Part shown: positions 34,021-45,037 of the stretch, one piece after another
Numbering within the stretch: position 1 is the first letter of the stretch
How the letters are laid out: each line of letters starts with the position of its first letter
NCBI GenBank assembly: GCA_033725935.1
Contig: MU867077.1
Location: 310,001-374,000, forward strand
Reading direction: 5' to 3'
From: Cladorrhinum sp. PSN259
Taxonomy: Eukaryota; Ascomycota; Sordariomycetes; Sordariales; Podosporaceae
Length of the DNA: 64,000 bases
Position numbers and translations under genes: made by a program
Notes under the pieces: generated by a model
Database searches by the model: none
Told to the model about the DNA's origin: nothing
The model's input: only the letters and a program-made list of their open reading frames with translations

Positions 34021-35349
34021 TTAGCCGAGAGTAACCACCTCCTGCCGGGCCGCTTCCTGGCCACCCATCACCACCTCACCTGCTCCGGCACCGATACCTG
34101 TACCCTGTGAGATTGGCAAGAGTCCTCTCCCCAACTCGCCCTCAGGATGAAGGGGGTAAACAACAGCTTCCATCTTGCCTCCATCAAAGATCACAAAGTT
34201 TTGAATGGGCTGCTGAGTCTGTCCAAGCACATTAATCACATCCTGTGCCAACTGGCCACCCAACACTGCAGCAACAGGCGAGACCTCTGTCCCTACATTC
34301 TGTAGAAACGATCGCAACACCTCAGACTTCAATGTATCCGCAGGCAATCCCAAATTCTTGTGCTGCTCTCCACACATACGCGTAAATTGCGCCAGCTGCG
34401 CATGGTTGCTGGCATCAGGCAGCACACCGTACGTAGCCTCGAAGTCCCACAACGCTCTCAAGCAGCTTAGAATCGGAGGAACGACCTTTCTCCTGCGGGG
34501 GGAGCGACTGATCTCTACAGGCAGCTTGGAAGCGCATGAAGCCAGCAGCCAGGTGCTGTAAAGCTCACGCTTGGTCACGAGCTCTTTGTCCTTATCACCC
34601 TGCTTGGGAGAAACGGCCACAACGGAACGGGTCATAGACTCCGCGCCGATACTCGTGGAGATATTTGATTTTGATCGCTCGATCACGAAGTCATGCTCGA
34701 TTAAATCTGCAAACAAGAAGCCGTACATGCCGTGGCAACCTGCTGCATAGAAAGCGCGATTGTGGAGGCGCGTGGCAGTGTTCACAATATTGAGGGTTGT
34801 GGAATCGAGATCTGTAGCGATGACGATGTCAAAGGGTTCAAAGAACGAAGGGGGCTTGAACCGGATATCGACTGTATCAATGTGAACTGAGACTCTGGGG
34901 TTCAGGCGCTGGATGGCAGCACTGGCTGCTGCTGCGCGATTCGTTCCGATAGGATTCTCTTCGGCCGAGAGAAAGAACTGGGCACCCAGGTCGACTTCAG
35001 TCACTGGCTCGTGATCTACCACGGTTAGGGAGCCGATGCCTGCTAGAACGAGGTTCTTGGCGATTTCGTTTGCGAGAGCCTTCATGGTGATGATTAGGAT
35101 GTTTGCATTGCGAATCTTCTCTTGGGCCTTCATGCCCCAGAGGCGAATTTGACGATCGTAGAGGGCGATTTCATCTGGTGGGGATTATTAGAGAGGGAAA
35201 TGATGTGATGAACCTAGGGAGGAGTACTCACCGGCGCTGATTCCATTCGATGATACAGCTGGTGCTGTCGCAGGAATCGATGAACCGTTGCTCAGACCAT
35301 CTTTAACAATGGCCACTGTGACGGGGGACCCCGTAGGTTGGGGCTCCAT
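34021..35349 (-). CDS. AOS1: SUMO-activating enzyme subunit 1 (AOS1/SAE1)
   Basis: Aos1 pairs with Uba2 to form the E1 that activates SUMO (Smt3) in the nucleus. Exons complement(35232..35349) and (34021..35174); 423 aa (donor GTGAGT, acceptor CACCAG). After a 39-residue Ser/Pro leader the protein enters the ThiF fold with DEIALYDRQIRLWG, the E1 family signature, then IAKNLVLAGIGSLTVVDHE, VTEVDLGAQFF and NPIGTNRAAAA. The C-terminal part has LGGQLAQDVINVLGQ and PIQNFVIFDG, as in other Aos1 proteins. The position of the usual GxKGLG nucleotide-loop glycines reads TMKALANE (about 69-76), so two glycines are alanines. This is tolerable because the adenylation chemistry is carried by Uba2. The tail (about 395-423) is Gly-rich. 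Slightly longer than yeast Aos1. Confidence 0.93.
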
Positions 35350-36437
35350 ACTTGATGAGTTCTTGGTGTTGTGGGCCGCGAAATATGAAGTTGGTATGAA
35401 AGATAAATTAACACAATTTGAAAATTGTCTGAAATCGAAAGTGAGGTTGAAAGTTAAAAAAGTGGGAAGTCAAAGTAGAGAACGCGCCAAGGCACACCAC
35501 AAACCCGTGTAGGCTGAAGTTATTCAAAGCGATAGGTATGACCCAATGGGCAGCTGGACCTGAACCTCAAAACTAGGTTGGGATGTAACCACTTTCCGTG
35601 TTGCCGGCAGCGGGTAGCTGCAGGGGAACGGAGGGATGATTGCAGCAGTGGAAGGCGCAAGGTCCACAGAATGGGAAGTCTTGTAATCTTGGAAAGGCAG
35701 GCGGCGTCCTGTTCTTTTCTTCCAGCTGGTATGTTGACGAAGGTGCAAGTGGCAGACAACCGGGATAGGTCACACAAACAAGGAAGCCGCTTTACACGCT
35801 GTCTCGGAATCTCAGACTTTTCCCAAGACAAAAAGCCCTTGACGTCGATCTGCCAAAAGGAAACTTGTTTCCCGTTTGTTGTTGAGAATGATGTAGCGAG
35901 ACGGTTGAAGGTGCTGAGGTGCGCCGGTCCAGGGCCCGAAGCAGCGCTGGCCTTGTAGCTTGGCGCGACGCAGGTTTAAGATGTACCTGTTATGGGGGAC
36001 TGAGGCGGCCGGTAGCTTTGTAGTTGGTAACAATTACTGCGCTTCATGACTGCAGACAGCCATCCAAGAAACCCCGCCATCGTTGATGGCGGCCCATGCT
36101 GCACACTGCACAGTGAGCTAATTTGGGGCCTGCAACAGGGACTTCAGGTGAGCCTTTGTTCCCCAAAAGTCCGCCCACAACCCATTGAGTTCTCCCATCC
36201 TTCCACCCATCCATCTGCACATTGATTCGCTTCCTTGACTTGCATTCTATCGCCACTGATTTCCAGGTTCTCGACGCTCCCACATAGCGACATAATTCGC
36301 GGCTTATTTGCTTGTTTGAACACCTGGTGAATTTATGCATCTGCCATCAGCGCCCATTTCCATTGTCGACTTGTTCAGCTGCATCTTGTCCTTTGCGCCT
36401 CGTTAATTTGGCCGTCCTTCTGCGGCTTTGTCGCTTC
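35350..36437. promoter_or_regulatory. Divergent region AOS1 / DOC1-like gene
   Basis: This 1.09-kb region separates two start codons. A pyrimidine-rich leader lies directly before the plus-strand ATG (36350-36435). No additional gene is seen; the frames at 35520-35958 lack protein-like composition. Confidence 0.5.
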
Positions 36438-38248
36438 ATGGTGAGCGAGGGTCTCTTATCTGTCACATGGTGGCCGTGGCTATGACCAGCAGATCGCTAA
36501 CCCTTCAACACAGCCTGACAACCATAACCAACGTCCCCAGCTGGATCTTGCGCAGTTTCGGACTGCCGACGCACTTGTCAATTCGATCCTCGATGACCTG
36601 CCCTCTCCGACGACCCTCAGCCAAACCCTTAATCAATCTGCCGAGTTACGCAGAGCCTTGGACCGATTTCGCGGCAATATTCGCGCTGTTCACCGTAACA
36701 TAGACCTTATTGAAAGCCTTAACATGTCTTCTGGCTCCGATCGAGACCTGCGACGAAGATTCAACCGAGATCCGCCGCCAACAAACGAGCCGCCGCCGAA
36801 TAACTCCGGCATTTCGTCCAACCCTCCTTTTCTCCCACCTCTCCGATCCTTGGGCTCCCTGGCTCGTCCACGGATGGCGACATCGTCCGGCTCTGGTTCT
36901 CGCTCCAACCGCCACCGCATCAGTGAGCCACTGCTAGAGAGGCACGGTATTGACATAAACGCCGGGCTTGCCAACAATCTCTCAGGATTGCATCAGGCCC
37001 TTTCTGGTATTAACACGCGCTTGTCAAACTTGGAGCGCTCAGCCACCAGACCCGATAGCCCATCTCGTGCACCACTCAGCATGTCTCCTTCTCTCCACGG
37101 TAATGACTCGGCCGAGGATAACCGCCGCATAAAGCGCCGCAAGCTTGACTCTGATAGAGTAGGCTCCGATTTCAAGGGCTTTCATTATGGAAAGTATGGG
37201 CAGGCTGAACCTGGCTCGCTCAAGATGGAGATTGTCAGTTGTGACGGCGGCCTTTATTCGGATGAGCAGCTGTATCCACCGGAGAACATCCTGAAGAATG
37301 ACGGCTCGGTATACTGCACAAAGGGAAACCGCTGCAATATTGTTTTACAGCACCAGGGAGGAACTGTGTTTAGTCTCAAGGAGCTGAGTATCAAAGCTCC
37401 AGGGTCAAGTTATTCCTGCCCGTACGTGTTCGGCGGTATTCGTTTCAAAAGACCAGATACTTACAATGTACAGGGTTCGAGAGGGAATGGTCTTTGTAGC
37501 AATGAAGTCGGATGAGGTCCTCAAGCGAACGACTGACTATCAAATCCAGTACTCTCCACGGGCACGGCCACTGGTATACTCAGTTCGTCACGACGAAAAC
37601 GGTAGCTCTCTGCCGAGGTTCCACCCGAGGCCACCGCGTTACAGCTTTGGCGCGGACGAAGATGATGACTATCGCGTTGCTCAAGTCCCGGCAGAGTTTA
37701 CTGTCCAGCAGTCAGAGTTCAAAATCACCACTGAATGCACAGATGAAGAGAGCGACGGTGATGATGAACACCAGCGACTAATACCGCCCCATCTCCGTTC
37801 CTCAAGGAGACGAACGCCAAACCGGATTGGCGCTCTGCCTTTCGAAAGCGGCGGAAGCAGTGATGATGATGGAGATGCATGGGGTCAATCAGCCTCGGAC
37901 TGGCCCGTTTTTGACGATCTAATCCGTCGGCCGCCTCGTGAGGCTCGCCGCAATGCCACTAGCAGCGGAATGACGCTAGAAGAGGCGGCAGAAGCGTCCC
38001 AGCTTGCAACACAAGAGGCGGTTCGGGCAATCGGAGGCAAGCTCATGGCACCCCTTGCGCACTTTTCTATCCAGAGGGATAAAAACAAGTGCACCATCCG
38101 ATTTGATCCGCCAGTGAGTGGACGGTATATTTTACTAAAGATGTGGAATCCAACACATCACGATCCCTCGACAAACATTGACATCCAGGCTGTGGTTGCA
38201 AAGGGCTTTGCTGGCCCAAGGTACTACCCTTCTGTTGACCTGGCATAA
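36438..38248 (+). CDS. Fungal protein with split discoidin/DOC1-like domain
   Basis: Exons 36438..36440 (ATG only), 36514..37421 and 37474..38248; 561 aa, phases consistent. Intron 1 (73 nt) has donor GTGAGC, branch GCTAAC and acceptor CACAG and follows the ATG directly; intron 2 (52 nt) has GTACGT and TACAG. The N-terminus (PDNHNQRPQLDLAQFRTADA) leads into helices with an SPTTLSQTLN segment and a disordered, Arg/Ser-rich stretch. From about 230 the sequence looks like a beta sandwich: YPPENILKNDGSVYCTKGNR (as in the start of F5/8-type and DOC1 domains), FSLKELSIKAPGSS, FVAMKSDEVL. The last ~60 residues (CTIRFDPPVSGRYILLKMW and NIDIQAVVAKGF) read like closing strands of the same fold, after an acidic disordered insert. 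The fold is an inference; the function is unknown. Confidence 0.82.
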
Positions 38249-39344
38249 AGTGCACCACATGGCGTAGGAAGTGTATATGGCACAGGATTGCAAGGGGTTG
38301 TATCATTTTCCCTTTGTCTGAAAAGTACATGCTCAAAAATGGTATGGTGAATGAAATGCATTGGGCGGTGCTTTGGTTTGGAGTTTCCATGTAGGACTGG
38401 GAGTGGGACTGGCTCTAATCTGGACGAAACCAGATAAATCAGACACTTTATGATAATGAAAGATTACGGGAGGAAAGAAAGATTCCAGTTTTGTCATTTT
38501 AGTTTCGCTTGTCAGCGAATCCTAGGTACTTTCCTCCCACACAATGTTACGCTTTGTGCATGTTACCTGGATCTCTGGGTGCACGTGACTGACGATGTCA
38601 GGGTATAAAGATGAGGGAGATGTTCTGGGGCGGCATATGTCACTTCCTGAATGCCATTGAGATGGTCCTCTGTAGCGGATGGGGCGCATTTGTGGGGGTT
38701 CTGGGAAGCCAATAGAACGCTTCGGTGATGATTCATCATGAGTTGCTCAATTGGGACGCCGAGGTTGAGTCACCTCATTGCTGGTGCGCTTTACCTAAGT
38801 AGTGGCTCTACACTATACTACACCTGCAGCATGGCAGCTGTTATTGCCATCAAGCAGTTACTTCCTTGACTCACTTCAGGGGCAATGGCGATATGGTATA
38901 ATCTGCAAACCATTCGGTTCAATATCAAGTGCCCTCTAACAGTTATCGGCTGAGCCTTGATGTCAATAAGTTTAGACTAAGGTGTCTTCTAGCCTCTATT
39001 AAAGATGATTCATGCACAATAGTTTGGCATTCTCTGATGTACATAGTTCAATACGCTCAAACAACAGTGTGGCGCATGTCAAAAATCCCGGTCTGGTTCA
39101 AAGCTGGGGTGGAAAGGACCCTGAAGGGCGAGATGCTCCAAGGCAAGTGCCCCACTTTTGGGATTTTTAGTTGGCGATAGGGAAAGATATAATATGCTGG
39201 GGTATTTTCTTCGCTTTCCCATCCCCCACCACCAACATCAAATCGTCATCAACCAAACACACGCACAACGATACCCTGATCTCTAACTTGCAGTCCTATA
39301 CCACACAAACTCAGCAAACAACAGAAACTCCAAATTCATACAAT
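38249..39344. other. Intergenic: 3' of DOC1-like gene and TIF6 promoter
   Basis: This 1.1-kb region contains a perfect CACGTGAC (reverse complement GTCACGTG) at 38582-38589. The TIF6 leader (39200-39344) is AC-rich. No gene is seen. Confidence 0.55.
38582..38589. promoter_or_regulatory. Cbf1-type CDEI / E-box site
   Basis: CACGTGAC matches the RTCACRTG consensus bound by Cbf1-type bHLH factors in yeast. It lies about 760 bp upstream of the TIF6 start and 330 bp past the DOC1-like stop. Binding is inferred only. Confidence 0.4.
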
Positions 39345-40345
39345 ATGGCGGTTCGAGCCCAATTTGAGAACTCCAACGAGTAAGCAAAATGTTTCCCCAG
39401 AGCACAAGCAAAAGCAGCAGTGAACCCCACCCCACCACCGCCGCCCCGCGATAATCACTTTTTTGCGATTTGCGACAGCAGCGAGATGGATGGGCAGCAT
39501 GAATGCCTTTGCGCGCGCACAAATTGCGCTGGAAAAATAAGGATGGAGGCTAATCAAGCAATCACAGGGTTGGTGTGTTTTCAACACTCACAAACTCATA
39601 CGCCCTCGTGGCGGTCGGCGCGAGCGAGAACTTCTACAGCGTGTTCGAGGCCGAGCTACAGGACGTCATTCCCATTTGCAGAACCACGATTGCCGGCACG
39701 AGAATTATTGGACGATTAACAGCTGGGTATGTTTGCCTTCCAAGGAAGAAAGAAGAAGAAGAAAAAGAAGAAAAACTTGCTGACAAAACACCAAAAAGTA
39801 ACCGAAAAGGTCTTCTCGTCCCCACCACCACAACCGACCAGGAACTTCAACATCTACGCAATTCACTTCCCGATGATGTCAAAATTCAACGCATCGAGGA
39901 GCGGTTGTCGGCCCTTGGCAACGTGATTGTCTGCAACGACCACACGGCGCTGATCCACCCAGATTTGGAGCGTGAAACCGAAGAGATTATTGCCGACGTA
40001 CTTGGTGTTGAAGTTTTCAGACAGACGATTGCCGACAATGTGCTTGTCGGCACCTACATGGCCCTCTCGAACCAGGGCGGCTTGGTGCATCCCAAGACGA
40101 GCATTCAAGACCAGGACGAGTTGAGCAGCTTGTTGCAGGTTCCCCTCGTGGCAGGCAGTGTGAACCGCGGCAGCAACGTCATTGGCGGTGGCATGGTTGT
40201 CAACGACTGGATGGCCGTTACGGGGCTGGACACTACTGCTCCCGAGTTGAGCGTGATTGAGAGTGTGTTCCGTCTCGGTGAGGGTAACGCACCGGGTGCT
40301 ATCAACACCAGCATGAAGGAGACCATGGTAGAATCATTCTACTAA
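39345..40345 (+). CDS. TIF6: Translation initiation factor 6 / ribosome anti-association factor (TIF6)
   Basis: Tif6 (eIF6) binds the 60S subunit, is needed for its biogenesis, and blocks premature 40S joining. Exons 39345..39379, 39568..39726 and 39799..40345; 246 aa, as expected for the family (about 245). The joined N-terminus MAVRAQFENSNEVGVFSTLT is diagnostic, followed by LTAGNRKGLLVPTTTTDQEL across the second junction, and later RIEERLSALGNVIVCND, GTYMALSNQGGLVHPKT and NRGSNVIGGGMVVNDW. Intron 1 (188 nt) is long for this window; intron 2 (72 nt) carries an AAG/AAA-rich microsatellite (about 39748-39776) and ends in an A-rich acceptor, AAAAAG. Two in-frame segments inside introns could mislead gene callers. 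Confidence 0.97.
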
Positions 40346-42569
40346 AGGAAAGAAAAGGGGTGTGTGAGGAAGTTCCTATTTCTTTGGCAGTTTCTTTTTT
40401 TTCCCCGCTTAGGTTGCTTTTTGCATTATTAAATGGTAGAAGATGAAAATATCAAAGCGGACTCAGCGGAGTGATTGAACCTCAACTTTGGGCAGTATAT
40501 GCTGGTATCATATGTGGAAAAGTGAATGTCGATGATGTAGTTCCAAGTGCTATTTTTCATGCTCATTCTTTGCCTTGGACCAATCCAGGATTTGGGAAGA
40601 GTTTGAAGGCAGCGACGAATGTCCGAAAAATAAAAATAAAAGGGCATGGGGGATGGGGGATGGAATATATCATCTACTTAGAAGGTCCTAGTATTAATTT
40701 CATGCATTGGTTGTATTTGAACGTCTGCACTTGACGTTATCTGACCTCTTACGATTTATTTTCATTTTAATCCATCACAAACAGGCAGAATCAGCCTCAA
40801 TACGCATCTTACAAATCTGGCAAAGCCACGACCGGAATTTATAGCTCTTGGTCCTTTTTGAGTCCCTGATCTCTTATCAAACATCTCCTCACTTGGATGT
40901 TAACGAACATTACCTATTTCGGCATTGCCCCTGCACCCCACCTCGGGTGTAAAAGACAACCTGAAGTGTTCCTGACGTAGTGTAGGTACCTTGCAGCTAT
41001 CCCATATATTTTCCAAGCCTACCAGGTAGATCTGGAACACGGTCGTAGAAAAGACTTGTTGCAAAGGCACCAACAAAATTGCTTGGAATATGCACAAGTC
41101 TTTTCTACGACCGTGTGATTGGGTCATAAAAAAAAGGTCGACGTCGTGTATGCGTGATGAGGTGGTTTGCGTTTTCTGCCTCTGGTCTGATGAAAAGCAA
41201 AAAGAGACTGCTGTCATCGGTGAGACAACGCAGATGGAGGAACCAGTTCAAGACTTGATAAAGAAATCGCTGATCCTCGAAAACAATGTGCATTGATGAT
41301 GAGGATTGTACCAGCTTCGGTACCGTAGAAACAATCAGCATAGTTAAAGTCAAATCCGCTTCGACACAAACAAAACATCTGGATCTCCGAAGCATAACAG
41401 ATCAGATGGCAGGTCGGTGACCGAGAAGTCGGAGTTCAAGGATCGACAGTTTGCGGCGAGGCAGGTGTACACGTACCTACGGTTCCTGGGGAGACGGTCA
41501 GAAGCGGTGCTATAGAACGAAAGGATAACGGCTTCTCAATTGGTGCAGCGGTCGAAATCTAGGGTTTTATCCTGAGTCAAGGTAGAAGCAGGTGATAGGA
41601 TGGATTATAGAGCGCCTCTTGGAACATAAAGATATCTGGCAGGATATGAGGATTGCCACGTACACTATGGAATGCCGAGTCTGAGACATTCGATGGTTGG
41701 AACTTCAGAAGTTCTTCAGAGCTGAAAGCTTGCAGAAGGCCAGAAACGGTTTGTTGTCTTGGCGCAGGTCGTTGCTACAGTGGGGCATCCTCCAGGGCAG
41801 AGGCGGACGTCAGCTAGTGTAGAACCCTGGAAAACCAAGCTGACCACCGTTTGTTCGTTTCTATTTTCTTGCTTGTTGCGTTGCATGTAAACAATAACCA
41901 AGATTTTGTTGAGCTCTCAAATTTGTGGTCGGTTTGCTTCTCTGTTCTCTTTCATTTTATTCCTTCCCTATTTCATTTTTTTTTCTGTCCTTTCATGAGT
42001 CTCTGTCATACCTTTTTTGCAGCTTCCTTCTTTCGAACAAACTTAATTTCATGAACAGGGCATCCCAGCTGGTTCAGAAGTGTCCCCAGTTCTCCGCCAC
42101 AAACCGCATCCATTCCAGCGCGAGGTGTGCTCTCGGTGGATCCGCACGCTCGGCACCTTGGATGCGCGTTGCTGCCACCCTCGATCTGAAGACCCGCTTG
42201 ACTTGACCAGAGCTGGAAGAACTGGGATCGGATCGTTAAAATCAAGCCAGCTTCCCCTAAACAAAATACGAGTCTCTCTTTTTTCTCGACTTTACTTTGG
42301 CGATTCATTTATGAGCTGGCGGTAACCGAGGCACCTCACTACGCGAGATTGGTCGGGCTGGGTACTTGGAAGTTGACAGAGACACCGGACGATCATAAAG
42401 GGACGACAACTCATTCTTAAATTGGAATGTCCAGCTGTCCACGTCAAGAAACAAAAAGTTCCAGCTCTTAACCCCGCAGAAACGAAACGGAGAATTAGGC
42501 AATCTCAGGGATCTCTTCCTAAAGATCGGGACCTTGGCGGGCCCGCGAATTTCGAAACATTAATTCATC
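40346..42569. other. 2.2-kb intergenic region with inverted repeat
   Basis: Contains the 3' region of TIF6 and the promoter of the coiled-coil gene. It holds a perfect 23-bp inverted repeat (41037-41059 / 41094-41116). A T-rich stretch (41930-42050) lies nearer the coiled-coil gene. No ORF is protein-like. Confidence 0.5.
41037..41116. repeat. Perfect 23-bp inverted repeat with 34-nt loop
   Basis: Left arm 41037-41059 (begins ACACGGTCGTAGAAAAG) and right arm 41094-41116 (ends CTTTTCTACGACCGTGT) are exact reverse complements over 23 nt. Pairing stops on both sides of the arms. Inside the loop, GCAA (about 41061-41064) and TTGC can pair further. As RNA this would fold into a very stable hairpin; as DNA it is a cruciform candidate. 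Confidence 0.95.
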
Positions 42570-44351
42570 ATGCTAAGCGACAACCCTGCCGTGGCCTCTC
42601 CGCAGGTCGAGCTCTGTCCCGATGAGTCTCCTCAACCTCTTCATCATCAGCATGCCATTCCTGCCAGAGCTCTAGCCCTGCGAGCGTCCTCTGGAAGTCA
42701 GCCACTGAATCAGGAGAATGGATCATCATATATTTCACCAAGACAGCAGCTCGAGCAGCGCGCGGTAACACCAAATTCACCCTTGTCTCGGCCAAGCCAG
42801 CAGTACCCTACACAACAATCAGGTCTCCCTCCCCTATCGGAATATCACAGCGGCTTCACCGATGACGACCTTGGGTCGCCCTTCACATCGCCAACTCCGT
42901 ATACAGGGCAGACAAACCACCGTCGACAGCAGTCGTTTCCCAACTTGTTACCCCTGACGCTAAGGAGCCGAACCCCTTCACCCACCAGAAAGACCCACAG
43001 GCGGTTTCCCTCCGAGCAGATGCCATATACCGGAGACGGAAGGAAGAACCTCGCGGCGAGGACCGAGAGCCCGCGCGGAGGTCTATCCGGGTGGTTAAGT
43101 GGCACGGCCGCGGCAGCATCCGCTCTAGGGATCTCCTTGAATAATACCACCGAGACCCGCATCCAAAGCAACGGTACTAGCACCAGCAGCGGCTCCGCAA
43201 TTCACGCCAGCAGTAACAACAGCAACGATATAACCTCGCTCACCACCGCTGCTGCCAATATAACTCCAGATGTCACGCCCACCAGGTTTACTACCGCCAA
43301 CCCAGAAACACCAAAAAATAACAGTAACAACAACACCATGACATCCCGGTTCATGTCGGTCATCTCCTCTCGGTTTAACACCCCCTCAGCCCAATCTGCG
43401 GCACCAGCACCGGCCGCTATTGACGATGAAATAGTTAATCTGAACATTGAATCGGCCCTCTTTCCTTCCGGCTCTCTAGATGACCGGGATACTTTTTCAC
43501 CTGCAGCATTCAAAAACTTTCAAATGAACGCCGTAGGACTCCTGACAAAAATACAGGCGGCATACAAGGAACGCGTCGTTGCCCTACATGATCTGGAAGC
43601 GGAGCGGTCAGCGCAAAAAGATGAGCTCGAGGAAGCAGAAACGCGCGCCAAACACCTCAAATTCCAACTGGAAGGTATGGCAGCCAAAGCGGCAGAGCAA
43701 GAACGCGCCATGAAACAGCTCATGGACGAGTTGAGTGCGGAGAGGAAGGCCAGACAGCAGTTGGCTCTTATGACACCGACGGTAGCGCCTTCGGTAGTGT
43801 CGGAAGATTTGGGATTGGATGATATCGACAGGAGGCGAAAACGAAAGAGTGGGGATTCGAGATCATTCGATGATTCTGAGGAGGATGAGATTGAAAGCGC
43901 CGAGAGCGAGAGCGTGTTTAGCATTTCGAGGTGTAGGAGCCCTACGGTCACTACGGTCACTACTACGACAACAACGGCGACGACGCAGGTCCAGTTGCCG
44001 CTGATTCAGCATGCTACGGATGGGAGCGTGCCTGAGAGCCCGCCTCAGGTTGTTGGCACACCGACTGCTAGAGTAATCGGGTCGGCGAGTGTGACACCTA
44101 AGCAGAGGATTATTAATGGCGGATCGGGGACGCCACAGATGAGCGCGTTCCAGAAGATCTTCAAGGGAATTTCTGGCGGGAACGCTGAAGAAACGAATGG
44201 ATGCTCGAATTGTAAGGGGAAGGATGCGAGCGTGGCTTGGGATACGGTTGGATTGTTGAGGGATGAGAATAGACACCTGAAGACGAGAGTCGGTGAGTTG
44301 GAAGGGGCTGTTGAGGGGGCTTTGGATCTGGTTAGGGGTATTGGGTTGTAG
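42570..44351 (+). CDS. Fungal coiled-coil protein with disordered N-terminus
   Basis: Single-exon gene of 593 aa. Residues 1-310 are Ser/Thr/Pro/Gln-rich and disordered, with an RTPSPTRKTHRRFPSEQ basic patch and GGLSGWLSGTAAAASALGI, a possible short amphipathic helix. A coiled coil runs about 316-400 (LLTKIQAAYKERVVALHDLE, then LEEAETRAKHLKFQLEGMAA). The C-terminus has CSNCKGKDASVAWDTVGLLR (a CxxC followed by a helix) and a leucine-zipper-like end, ENRHLKTRVGELEGAVEGAL. The arrangement (disordered head, coiled coil, CxxC, second coil) is common in fungal cytoskeletal or polarity-associated proteins, but I do not recognise this one. The start ATG gives MLSDNPAVASPQ; an in-frame stop lies upstream. 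Confidence 0.75.
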   Translation: MLSDNPAVASPQVELCPDESPQPLHHQHAIPARALALRASSGSQPLNQENGSSYISPRQQLEQRAVTPNSPLSRPSQQYPTQQSGLPPLSEYHSGFTDDDLGSPFTSPTPYTGQTNHRRQQSFPNLLPLTLRSRTPSPTRKTHRRFPSEQMPYTGDGRKNLAARTESPRGGLSGWLSGTAAAASALGISLNNTTETRIQSNGTSTSSGSAIHASSNNSNDITSLTTAAANITPDVTPTRFTTANPETPKNNSNNNTMTSRFMSVISSRFNTPSAQSAAPAPAAIDDEIVNLNIESALFPSGSLDDRDTFSPAAFKNFQMNAVGLLTKIQAAYKERVVALHDLEAERSAQKDELEEAETRAKHLKFQLEGMAAKAAEQERAMKQLMDELSAERKARQQLALMTPTVAPSVVSEDLGLDDIDRRRKRKSGDSRSFDDSEEDEIESAESESVFSISRCRSPTVTTVTTTTTTATTQVQLPLIQHATDGSVPESPPQVVGTPTARVIGSASVTPKQRIINGGSGTPQMSAFQKIFKGISGGNAEETNGCSNCKGKDASVAWDTVGLLRDENRHLKTRVGELEGAVEGALDLVRGIGL

Positions 44352-45037
44352 ATTGCGATGTCGGGTGCGAGATTCCTGGGAGTATCATGCGTGTTTCCAA
44401 GTGTTGTGGCTTCATATCATCGTCATAGTTTACCCTAGGTAGGGCGTTCCGGATCTGCATACGGATACAGGGAGTCATATATGGAATATATAGGTTCTTA
44501 CTCGTTATTTTGGGGGGTTGCATTTAGAATTTACTGGCTCTGTTTTTCTTGTTTCATTTGCCTATATGGAACGGGGGTTAGGTAGGACACTCTTCGGCAC
44601 CTTTAGGGAGAACAATTGCCACTGTTGAGATAGCAAATGCTTACATAGCTTATTGTGTTGAAAATGAAGGTGTGTCTGTGACTTTGAGATGCTGATGGTT
44701 CTTCAATGCGCACCCACTGATCCTTGAGCTTCTAGACCGGTGTGCAAGCCAGGTTCAGAGTATATCTGCCATCCTCACCCAAACTGTCCCAGTTCGACCG
44801 TTTGCTGCTGTCGGCACGCTCCCACCCCCAAAGACCCAAACACGTATACCAGAAAGAGGCATAGAGCTGTGATTTCTTTCCATGATTTCAATTTCTGGAC
44901 AAACGCACGTCTTGACATGCCTAGGGATCCTTTTCTTCTTTTTCCTAATTGAACCAAGCCAAAATTCCTCACCCATTCCATCTCTTATATACACACAAAC
45001 AACCTCCCACCAACTAACTCACTTTCTCTCTCTCTCT
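44352..45037. other. Convergent region, coiled-coil gene / NDUFB3
   Basis: This 686-bp region lies between two 3' ends. It has a CT microsatellite-like stretch at 45023-45036 next to the NDUFB3 stop. No gene is seen. Confidence 0.55.
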
